DNA of 64,000 nt, from the NCBI RefSeq assembly GCF_000237925.1, contig NC_031502.1:28595266-28659265 (forward strand), given 5' to 3'. This document shows positions 11,525 to 24,600 of this stretch, piece after piece. The notes below the pieces were generated by a model. It was not told where the DNA came from. It did not search any database and saw only the letters and a list, made by a program, of their open reading frames with translations. Position 1 is the first letter of the stretch. The number at the start of each line of letters is the position of its first letter. Position numbers and translations under genes: made by a program. Origin of the DNA: Schistosoma mansoni. Its lineage: Eukaryota > Platyhelminthes > Trematoda > Strigeidida > Schistosomatidae.

Positions 11525-14500
11525 CTTTAAATAAAGAATAAATAAAATTGTAAACAAAATAATAAAATTCGATAAATTAGTTTACATAGTTGAAATCATG
11601 AGTCAATTGAATCTAGACAACTGTGGAAAACTTGGAAGCATTGGACAGCCGTTTCGTCCTATTATGAGACTCTTCAGCAGTGCACATCCACGAATCCGCC
11701 TCGCGAGACTTGAACCCAGGACCTATCAGTCTCTCGCCAGACCACTTAACTGATAGCTTGCATAGGTTTTTTTCTATGTGAAAATAGTTTGTTTTTTTTG
11801 TTAGTTACCAACATCAAAATTGATATCATATACAGATTCTAATGTGTACTGAGTAAAGCAATAAAAAGTAGTATATTAATCACTAAAGTTATTAACTATA
11901 TGATTAAACTGTGTCATTTGTTTCATCCATTCTTATCTAGATCTGTGAAATGATTTAAGAAGTTGATTGATCTATCCAAAAATTAATCATTATGATGTAG
12001 TTTCGTTGAATTGTTTCTATTTTCCAGTAATTTTTAGACTTTATTCTGATGTCTACATTTTTTAAAATAAAATTTTATTATTTCTTTTTATTAGTCATAC
12101 TACTTATTGCTTAGCATTTCGTTTTAATTAGTTCTCTTTTATTTCTTCTTCTATGAAATTAATCTTATCCATTTTTCATCTGACTGATCTAATATGACAT
12201 GTGTCAACATGTACTGATAATCATTTATACAAGGTTTTACTTTGTCTATAACTAAATAACTGTTTGTTATTTCTAAATGTTATCCATTATCTTTACCTTT
12301 ATTTCCAAAACATTTTCTAAATGATATCAGTCTGTGATAAAAAAGTCACTTTCAAATGATATAATACCACTTCAATTCAAGAGAAAAAAAGTGTATTATC
12401 CCTTGAATAACTTTTGAAAAAAATTGTTGTCGGGGTATTAGAACAACAAGCTTTCAATCGTTGGAATGGTTTTCCTCAAGGGAAATCGACCTTGAAAGTA
12501 TTCATAAGATTAGAAGGTGATTCTCACGTTAATGTGACTGAATAAAGCGGTGAGTTAGCTTATAATATAACAAACTTGCGTTTCTTTTAAACAACTTAAA
12601 ACCGTCAGTTTAAAAATTTTGTATGATAATTTTCGAAATGACCAATCTTTATAACTAAATGATTATAAACAGAATACCTGGTTCTCTTCCCATCGATTAT
12701 TTATTTAATTATATAGAAACAACACGTGCAATTTAACCACTTCATCCATAAAATTATGAAATAAAGAGCCGTTTTGTGTGCTTCCTTGGTGAAATACATA
12801 ATGACGGGTAATTCACCATTATGAATTATAGTATTTTGACGATTCTTAATGATTGCTTACAAGGAGTATAAAAAAATTCAGTAACAAATACAAGATTTCA
12901 TATTGAGTGATTGCAAATTAGTAACCAATGTTGTTATTCCCTTGTTTTTACTACTGGTGGAATTTTACGAACCAAACTGAAATACGACTATTAGTCTAAG
13001 TAACTTGTTATTTCGTGCTCTATATTTTACTATTAGGTGATTGGGGTCAGTCACCCGGAAACCTTTGGCTTCGGGGTTGGGGAAACTGACGCTTTCAATC
13101 ATTCTCAAGCACACAGTCCCCATCATCATATATTAAAATGTTACAACTGCTCTATTCGAGCAACGACAAGGACAAGGGATCATGAGAATATTGCACGATT
13201 TAGACCAACAGAATCTGACTTCGATTCTGGATTACATAATGCTAGTCAGATGACCTCAAAGTACTTAGTTTAACCATTTTGATGGAGTTATGTTCCTTGA
13301 GCTGGATGGTTTAGTCGTGGATTTTTATCGTTCTTCTGAAAGACATAATCATCACAAACTTCAGGCAAAACTGAAGTGATCGAATTTCTCCACATATAGC
13401 TCACAGCTTGTACTGTAGACCTCGATGTTGATTGGTTCTTGTTGACCTTGAACATGTCATTGTTTACTTCTTTATCTTGGTTGTATCTCCTATTGGATTG
13501 AGGTTCGGTCCTATAGACCTATGAATCTTTGGAACAAATCTCCATCAAATTCATCCACCTGAGCTACAAATCTTCTTCACCATCTTAGTTTAACCATGTT
13601 TGGAGTCAGATGATAAATAATTATAAGGCTCAAACTAAGAATTAATTAATTAAGAATTAATTATTCCCTAGGTAAAGTCGGCTCAAACATTAATAGTACT
13701 AATAATAACAATATTAATAATAATAATAGTAATTTAAGTTATTTATTCATTACTTGTTTCTTTGGTGCAGCTTTAGCACGTTCTAATGCTTTTTGTATAC
13801 GTTCCTCTTGATATAAACGCTGTTGATACTTTTTGTCCTCTTTAATTTGTTGCCTATGTTCAATTTCTTTGGCTTGTTTGACTTCGTTAACTTCATCTTC
13901 AGGTAAGGTTTGTAATATTTCAAGTAAATCAGTCAATTTCACTTCAATTTCGTATAACATTTGTATTGAACTAAAAAGTTTAAATTAAAAAGTGAACTAG
14001 ACAACATGAAATAAAAAAAATGGGAAATAAACGAAATAGTCTAAATAAATTCATTTTCCTACAAATAATATCATCAATAACTGTTAACTATATGAAATCC
14101 TAACTCCGCCTGTACATCCTCGAGAGTTAATGCCGGTCCTAAGTCCCGGTAAAAGAGGTGGATGAGGCATACGATCGGCATCATGCCGTACAAAAAAATC
14201 TTGCTAAATAAACCCAAACCAGATTAAACAATTTAAACCATCTAAACTCTGCCTCCCAGTTGAAGGAAGAGTTATAACAACTGATGTTGAGAAACGAAAA
14301 TCTTCGGAAGGTATAACCAGAGCAACATTTTTCATAGGGACATGGAACGTCCGTACAATGTGGCAGACCGGAACGACCAGTCAAATAACTACGGAAATAA
14401 GGAAATACAAACTGGTAGTACTTGGAATCAGCGAAACCCATTGCACCCAAGATGGACAGCAAAGGCTATATACAAGAGAGATGCTTCTGTACTCCGGTCA

Positions 14501-17500
14501 CGAATGGAAAAATGCTCCACACACTCAGGGAGTTGCTTTGATGCTGTACAGAGAAGCACAAAATGCACTTGTCAGATTTGGATCTCACGAATCCAGAATT
14601 ATCAAAGCATCATTCAAAACAAAGAAGGAAGGAGTCACAATGAATGTTATCCAATGTTATGCATATACCAATGATAACAACGACCACGATAAAGATCAGT
14701 TCTACTCGAGGCTGCAATCAATCAAAGCAAAGTGCTCAGGAAACGACCTCACCATCTTGATGTGAGATCTAATCACCAAAGTCGGAGTGGACGACAACGG
14801 ATATGAAGATATCATCGGACGACATGAACTGGGAGAAAATAACGAGAATGCTGAGATATTTGCAAATATATGTGTATTCAACAAAGTGGTTGTAGGTGAC
14901 ACAATATTCCCACACAAACGCATCCACAATGCTACATGGATCTCACCGGACCACACCACAGATGACCAGATAAATCAGATTTGTATCAACAAAAATTCCG
15001 AAGGACAATGGAAGATGTGAGAACCAGGAGAGGAGCTGACATAGCTTCAGATCACCACCAACTGGTGGTTGCCAAGATGAAAATGAAGCCAAAGAAACAC
15101 TGCACAACTGGGGGAACAGCATTACTGAGGTTCAATACAGCCTTCTTTCCAGAAACTGACAAACTCAATCAATGCAAGATAGTTCTCGACAACAGGTTCC
15201 AAGTCTTACGGAATGTACTCGGAGAACAGGAGGATGCCATGGAGAACGACTGGAAAAGATTTAAGAAGCACTAACTTCAACATGTCAAGAGGTTTTGGGT
15301 GGCAAGAATTATCACAATAAGGAATGGACTTCTATCGAAACCCTAGACAAGATTCAAAAATGAAAAGCAAGAAGACAGCAATGAACAACACACGAACAAG
15401 AGCAGAGCAAGTCAAGGCACAAGCAAATGAAGAAGAGTATCAGAGCTGACAAGCAGAAATGCGTGTAAGATCTAGCGATGACAGCGGAGAAAGCTGCAAG
15501 AGAACGAAATATGAAACAACTATGTGACACAACTAGGAAACTGGCAGGGAAATATAGTAAACCAGGGAGACCCGTCAAGGACAAGGAGGTAAAGACAATA
15601 ACGAGGATTCATGAACAGAGAAGAAGATGGGTAGAATACTTCGAGGAACTGCTGAGTGAACCAGCCCTATTGAATTCACCGGATATCGAAGCAGCACGCA
15701 CACATTCCTACAGATGTCACTCCACCAACGATCGAAGAAGTAAAGACGACCATCAGACAAACAATGAATGGAAAGTAATTGGACCTGATATTATACCGGC
15801 TGAGGCACTGAATTCAGACATTGAAGTAACTGCAAACATGCTCCACCTTCTATTCAAGAAGATTTGGGAGCAGGAACAAGTGCCACTGACAGACTGGAAA
15901 GAAGGATCTCATCAAAATACCAAAGAAAGGAGATCTGAGCAAATGTGACAACTACAGAGGAATCACATTACTGTCATTACCACAAAGGTTTTCAACAGAG
16001 TGTTGCTGAACGAGATGAAAGATTCAGTAGACACCCAATTTCGAGATCAACAAGCTGGATTCTGTTAGGATCGGTCGTGCACAGATCAAATGTTGACACT
16101 ATGGATCATCGTTGAACAGTCAATTGAATGGAACTCGTCACTATGCATCAAATTCGTTGATTGTGAGAAAACATTTGACAGTGTGGATAGGAAGACTTTA
16201 TGAAAACTTCTTCGACACTATAATGTACCCCAGAAGATGTTCAATATCATACTGAATTCATACGACGGACTACAGTGCAAAGTCATGCATGGAAGACTAC
16301 TGAAAAACGCATTTCAAGTGAGGACCGGAGTCAGACAAGACTGTTTGCTCTCCTCCTTCATCCTTCTCTTGGTGGTTGACTGATTTATGAAGACCCCGAC
16401 ATCTGAAGGGAAGCAGGGGATACAATGGACAGCTCGTAATCAACTAGACGATTTGGACTTCGCAGATGACCTGGCCCTTACATTCCATACACACGAACAA
16501 ATACAGACGAGGACAACTAATGTAACAGCCGCCTCTGCATCAGTAGATCTTAACATACACAAAGGAATAAGCAAGATCCTCAAATGCAACACGGAGAACG
16601 CCAAGTCAATCACACTTGATGACGAAACTCTGGAAGATGTGGAAACATTCACATAGCCGGGAAGCATCGCAGATGAACAGGTAGGATCTGATGCAGATGT
16701 AAAAGCGAGAATCGGCAAAGCAACGACCGCATTCCTACATTTGGGGAACATGTTGATCTCAATACAACTGTCTGCAAGCAGACATCAAAGTCAGAATTTC
16801 CAATACGGACATGAAGACAGTCCTAGTGTCTGGAACTGAAACTTGGAGAACTAACACAACCAACATCAAAGAAGCACAAGTATTTATAAACAGTTGTCTA
16901 CGCAAAATACTCAACATTCACTGGCCGGATACCATTAGCAAAAGTCTACTGTGGGAGAGGACAAACCAGATTCCAGCTGAAGAGGAAATTATGAAAAGAT
17001 GTTGGAAGTGGATAGGACATACATTGTGGGAATCATCAAACTGCATCACGAGGTATGCCCTAACTTGGAATTTTGAAGGGAAACGGAAAACAGGAAGACT
17101 AAAGAATACACTGAGACGAGAACTGGAAGTCTAATTTAAAGGGATGAATGGTAACTGGAAAAAACTGGGAATGATTACTCAGAACAGAGTTGAATGTGGA
17201 GTGCTGGTGGGGTGGCATATACTCCTTAATGAGGGGTAACAGGCGTAAGTAGTAAAAAAATTGACTTTCTAAAGAATTATTTTGAGTTCAATGATCAGCA
17301 GAAGTTGAACTCAAGGATAAATAGTTTTTAGAGGTGAATTACACTCAAAAAACAAATAGTTTTGTAAATGTTTTATATTAATTTTGGTTAATTTTAACTA
17401 CACAATACTATTTGAAGATATATGTTGTAGTTAAGACGCCATCTTGGTAATCCATCATGCATTTGTTCTCATAGAATATCTTTCCTTGTACTCAAGTAAG

Positions 17501-20500
17501 AAACTTTATCTTTGAAAGACCAAGACAATTGATACTTTCAGTGTAGATCGTTCTTAAATAAAAATTGAATCTGCTTAAGTCCATTTATCATTAGTGTATC
17601 GAAGTCGTTTAGTTTAGCATTTCATAAAATCTACCATACATCAATTTAAACTTAATCTTTTTAAATGAAATTGAATATTTTTCTCTCATCTACATTAGAA
17701 AATATATGTAGTGTTTACCACTACTTTGTTGACTAACCATTCCAATCTTTACCTCAACTGAATACCCTTTGAAAAACAAAAATATTTCATAAAAATAATT
17801 CCAGACTACCATTATTTATCATTTCACAGACTGATACGGTTTAGATTAAATCTACACACTTTTGACATGCATCTATTAGTACTCAAGTCACCGTTTAAAT
17901 TTGTAGATTGACAACAATTAAATCAAATTATGACATTTTTTCGTGAGGTTCTGATACCTAATATGAATAATCAAAGTATAACTAGAGGTGTTCTGACTAC
18001 AGTTATTAACTATAGGTTGTAGACAATAAGTAGTAAAGAATTTCAAACAGGCATGAAGATCTTCTAATATCATAATCCTGATATATGTATATAGTTTTGA
18101 ATTATCCTAGGAACTCAGGATTTTACTAAGTTATTTAAATAAAATAGGTCTGAAGTCTTGCAGTGATTAGAAGATACATAGATAACACGGATTCCAGGAC
18201 TTAAATTGATTATTGGGAAAATAAATACCGTTGGAAATAAATTCATACTATTTGGACTGAATAATCGATGCCTAAACTAAATAGATAAGTGAATAACGCA
18301 TTTGCATTTAAATCAACAGTTCCTGGGTTTGAGTCTCACTATGAAAATCAACACTAAGGTCTACGTATGTCCATTTAACAAGTTCCATATATGATGGAAC
18401 ACAAGTGCTGGGTTCTACCCTTATCCCCAACCCAGCTCTACGTAAATGTTGATGATTGTCTTTAATATAAAAAACTTTGACATCAGTATTAAATACTATG
18501 ATAAACTAGATAGCTATTACCATAAATCCTTGTGTTTATGGTGAATTACATCTCAAAATTACACAACAATAATATTAATTACTACCTTAAAGGTGTATCT
18601 GATTTTCTTATTGTATCACGGTATACTTCTGTAATGATTTCATGTAAATCATTTAAAATTAACTTCTGTTGTTCGGAATTATAACCGGCAAATAAAAAGT
18701 CACTAAAACAAATCACAAATGAAAGAAAAGGTGGATTATTCTAAATCATCTCTTTGAACTACTTATTTAAAATGTGTAGTATAAGTGGAATATAATAAGT
18801 GTTATCATTAAAACTCCGATGAAATTCTGTGAAACTTTTCTAATTTTATGATATATATGTATAGTCTGACGACGAAATTATCAGTTGCTTGAAGTAACTG
18901 CATGGACAGTTTACCCATGTAATTACTATCTAATATCCAAATCAATAGATTTGTAGGAAATGAAGCCATTGACCAGCGGACTTGATACGCTTTACAAAGT
19001 TTAAAACGATAACTGTGTTCAACATATTCACCAATTGGTATGAATTGGAATTATTTATCAGATGACAAATTATAATTCAATGATAAAAATACAGTTCATA
19101 AAGTAATCTATCAGGCTTCCATTCTACTGTGGTCATATCAGAGGATTAACTAGACAGCTAGAAATTCATACATTAAGTTCTCTTTCACAATTTCTTTCAA
19201 ATTTTGGGAAATATTCAATTTCTCAGGGTTCTAAAGTACTGTGTTATATATATTCTTCTTAGTGAAGTATTGTCTATATGGTTTAGGAATTTTACTCTCA
19301 ACCTTTTTAAGTTAGATTGTGGAACTCAGCTGTACTTACTGTATTTAAAATTAAATCAATCAAGCAATATACATGAATTAAATAAAGTCGAATATCTGAA
19401 CTTTTATCTATTTATTGACTTTCAGAATTATTTATCTGTCGTTAATTACCGTATTTAAAATAATTCTTACTGGAAAATAGTTTGTTTTCTTTTGACGAGA
19501 TCAATGGGAATCTTTCCTTTCTCCTGAAGTGAATAACTAAATAATTCTTCGCTGTGAATTAAGAATATCAACCTTCTTTGTAATTGTAATACATATAAGA
19601 TTGTTTACTTTTTTTCACGGTCAAACAAGCCTGAAACTTTGCAGCTTCATACGATCATATGAATCCGAAAATTGCCATGGATTTGACATTAAGAATAAAA
19701 TTAATTAGTCAGGTTAGATAGAGTGTATTGATCACTATCATTCCGTCACACTGATAGATACAGCAGTTATATTGTAATTAAAATTTTCTATACTTGTGCT
19801 AATAATTAGCTTATCACTGAAAACTACGGTGCACTGTTTCATTTTATTAAGGGGCATCTCAACATTGTACATTCAAGAATCTAATACGAGAACTTCTGGG
19901 TGCTTAACCATGCGACAATTGAGTTTGCATCCAATCGTGCACACTTCTAAATTCAATCAGTTCGCTATATAACATAAGAATTATCTAGCTAAAATCAGTG
20001 TGACGAATACCACCTGCAAATTAAATTTATCTCCACAGAACACCATTGATAAATGACAACAGTCAGAAAAAGTAATGATGTCATTTTACCAATTTAAATA
20101 TTGAATATTTCCCTGATTGTTAAAATTGGTCAACGACCGAATACTATGTTATTTCAATCTGAAACTAACCTCATACTTAAACTGAAATACTGAGTTTTGT
20201 TTTGTTCTGCATCAATAGCACTCTTAAGAATTGTCTGATGTTGTGATAAAATGTGTATATCTTTCTCACTAAAATTTAAAAAAATAATATAAACATTCGT
20301 GCATATGAAATAGTAAACAAGAGTATTAACTAGTCAGTCACCGGAGCAATCGTTGACATTAATAATCTTCCCTTAAGTGATTCTTATTTGATTAATCTCC
20401 GACTTTAACTTGAGTTACAATCCCACGAGGGATATTGGTTCTCTTCAGGATGCAAAGAACCCTGACAATTGAAGGTCAGTTAGGAAAAAATCTTGATTCA

Positions 20501-21617
20501 AGGTTATTTTTATTACTCCCAAACCATGTCACGTCAGATATAATGCTCCACTATATTAAGCCACTTAACCACCGACGGTCTCGTGATAGCATGTTGAAAA
20601 TAATTCGACTAATACTGATGGCTTGAAAACATAATATTGATAATCTATGGAACTATCAATTCTTATATCTCAATATGTTTACTTCTATAATGTAAATATT
20701 GAGGGAAATTTCATTTTATTCGGTAATGTTCTTTCATATACACTATCATTTGCAAAACGGCTTACTAATTATCCACAGTTTCATTCACTTGATTGCGTAA
20801 TATTTCGACTGAATCATCTGACTCTTGACAATGTTGGATTAAACGTAGATTTGTCTCTTCTAAGTCACGTAAGATAGTTAATATTTGAATTGGTTCTTTA
20901 AAGTAAATTTCCTCATCCTATAAAAAACGAAGATTACATTCACTCTAAAGTTATACAATACTCATCATTAATTTCGATGAGATTTCACAATCTATAACTT
21001 TTTCATTTTCATTTAAAACTCAACAGTGTTCATTCACAGCTTAAAGTTTAAACGACTACCGAATTCTAGAATTAGATGTTGACCCTGATAAGTCTTTTGA
21101 TGAGTGAATTTGAACTATTAAATTTCTAGATAGTAGTCATCAAATCTTGAGTTTGATCCCGAGTGAGGTATAATGTGGACGCTATTGATGAATCTCAAAT
21201 TAAGATGAAACAATATTTTTATACTAGACAAAGGTTTTAGAAAAAAATAAACAAATAATTATGGAAATATTACAATAAATGACAAAAAATTGTCAACTTT
21301 AAAAGAAAAATATACATTCGCTGTTTTAAATCGAATTGACTGTAGTGATGTCGTTGATTGGCTGTTATCGTGACCTATCAGATTTAATTATTATATGAAT
21401 TATAATTAAGATAATTTGAAGGACTCAGAATTTAGTTTGGAAACCGTTGGAGATTTCGATCAACGTGGTTATAATAGCATCAGTTGTTTTCCTCAAAATC
21501 GAGTGGTTGATTACAGTGAAAAATGTACAACACAAAAAAATATAGAAAATTGCAGCGAAATCGCCGTTTCATGAATGATTTACTTGTAAAGATTCGAGAA
21601 GAGAATTGATAAGAGGT

Positions 21618-21660
<43 letters not shown>

Positions 21661-24600
21661 GGTTGGCTCCTATTTATAATCATCTGAAAAGTTTTACACC
21701 ATTTTCGCTCTTACTGTAATGAACGAAGATTTGATTAGTGTAAACTAATTCATTTTATTGAGCAAAATTACACACTGCATTTGTAAAATATGAACACAGT
21801 ATATTGAATACACCGTTTGCACATGTTCCTTGAAGTGTCTCTTCTAAACTCCATTATTCTTTTATTTCTTTTGCTAATTGAACTGCTTCTGTTTTTCTTT
21901 CTTTTCTCCTCATGTTCTTCTGTCACTGAGAATTCTACTTCCCATTCTTGATGCATACTACTTATATCTATTCGTATTAGTAGCACATACCACACTATGA
22001 CATTGATTTCCACTATCAGGTATAAATTATATAATAATTATCTCACGTTTCTTTAGAAGAAAAGTGGATGAAATTGTGTATTATGTATTTGTTGAGTTTC
22101 TCGGTAAACAGATTTACCATAGGTTTCCAACATTTCATAAAAGCGCATAGGTACACTGCATTGGCAAATATATTTAATTCAGTGAAACAAATCTCAAAAA
22201 CAATCTATTACAGTAAACAGGCTTTAGAAAAACGGTGGCCCAAAATTTATAGCAGGCTGCTGTGATGTTTTTAATGATTACACACATTTTACATGGCAAA
22301 TTATTTCCTAATTCAGAAAATAAGTTGTCTTTATCTAAAACTCCAAGGTTTCATTAGTTACTAAACAATTTCTTACTTGATGAAATATTTGGATTAACTT
22401 CATTTAAATCTTCATTCACATAAATTATCATGCAGCTATTCAAGTATAGATCAATGAATCTGTACTATTAATAAACACTGAGAATTCGACTCTTAACTTG
22501 TTAATCAACGAATAGCAATCAATGGCAAAGTTCATTGCGATTTAGTGTCGATTAAACTTAGTAACTATAATAGTCCTATTAATCATTTAACTTTAATTAT
22601 CACATTTGTAAGAGAGATTCCGCACTATTTATTAACACAATTTGAAAAATATATAGTAAATCTTTAGTTTTAATAGGTAATTAAATGTTCAAATGTTTAA
22701 GGTAAGTCACTTGGGATCTTGAAGTATATATTGTATGAATAGCTGATTGTTCACTAATCTTAATTATTTATTTCATCTTGAAATCAAGCACTCCATGATA
22801 ACAATGATATATAAAAATTTCTTAATTCAGTGGAGAATACAAATAAAATATCAACACAAACCTACACTGTCTTCACTACTAGAACTTTCATGAGGCGTAA
22901 TTTGTCTTGAAAGTTTCGACTCGACTGATAATGTTCTAATCAAATGAGACAAATTTAAAAAATAAACAGAATTTATCCGTAAAACAATCACTATTAAACT
23001 AGAAATTAATAGATAACCATTCAAACTCAAACGAACACGGAATGAAAACTTACTGAAATTTGAAATGATACCAAATTAAAATAATTATCAATTATGGTGA
23101 AGTAAGATCTATTTTTGTCTTTGACAATGTGTAAAAAGAAAATATAAAATAGTATTTCCAGTACAAAGATGTAAAATTGACAATAAATTATTTAGTTATA
23201 AAGTTATAATTAAGAGTAGATAGACAAATCTAATAATACTTAATACAACAAACAGAAGACACATTCCAATAAACAATATATAAACTTTATTCAACTTGGT
23301 TAAGTACCATTTAACATTTGAAGGTAAGTAATTTTAGATTATTGTATTTGGTTTTGGGTGACGATTATCTTGTTGTGTTTGTTGTCTTGTAGATTTTATA
23401 ATATCGACTAGAAAGTTATTTATTTTAGTTGTTCATTGAATGCCTATAATCATCACAAATAAGTCTTCCATGAACATAAAAAGCAAAGGTGAAAGTAGAG
23501 AACAAGACTTAAGTATGAGGACGAACTTGAGAGACTCTAAGAGTGATCTTCATCGGACCTTTTTCCGTTTTTAGTCAATCAAAAGGCATGTGAAGAATAT
23601 GATTACTTTATAGAACAAGAAATAAAAAACCAAGTAAAATTATGATGCATGAAACACTTTTTTGAAATTACTTATTTCTTAGGGATGTTTAAAGTTTTAG
23701 CGTTTTGAAATTGAAAAATTTACCGTAAATGAATCCATTCATATGACTGATTCTCACAACTGTTTTGTTAACATCTAAAATTTCACCTCGTCCATTCAGA
23801 GATAACATTTTCCTTATCGTCATTTCTGAGCACACTTTCCCACAATGAGGATTTCACTGAATCATTGTGACTTCTTTTACATTAAAAATAGATTCACTAG
23901 TTAGTGGGTTTGCATGTTCTAGTTAATCACAATAAGTGTCACTTAAGAAAGAGTAAAGAAAGGAATCACTTTTTATAGACTTTTTATCTCAATGTAGGTA
24001 GCATAGAAATATAATACATTTATCTTAAGATCCCACTGGTCTTATTTTGCCATCACATTCCCATAAACTAGTTTTCCGAAGCAATCCCTTTTCGTGTAAA
24101 TACATTATGACTATATTATTTCCCTTCTAGGGTTACTGCCGTTCATAGATCCGGATAAGCAAAGATTAGGCATGGGGTCACCAATCCCATCCCTTAGAAA
24201 ACAGCTTAGCTAGAAAACGCTGACCAGAAGAAACTATTTAAACTATATTGTTTCCAGAACTAGAGCCTTCTAACCAATTGCTTTATTTGAACTTTATCTT
24301 CAAGCCACATTCTGAAAGATCAATGGTTAGTCCCTATTCTTTGGTTTTAACAACTATAGTAATAATGAGTGAGTTCATCTGTAAGTTATTTGGTACACTG
24401 TATAGCATCTTGTACTATGTCACTCGTATATAGATTATTCTAGCTTTTGAACGGACTAAATAATTCATTCTTTTTATTATCAATACTATTTTGACCTTGT
24501 CAATTATTAGCTTAAAACCCCGACTGTCATCATATGCGTTCATATGTATGTTTATCACCTACTCCACTGCATGTATGGTTTAGTTTCCCGTAAAACTGGA

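Noticed and set aside
15354-15584. Minus-strand frames inside the LINE copies (also 27902-28132, 16440-16751, 28988-29299)
   Set aside because: They are antisense shadows of the LINE ORF, duplicated in both copies, with no domain of their own.
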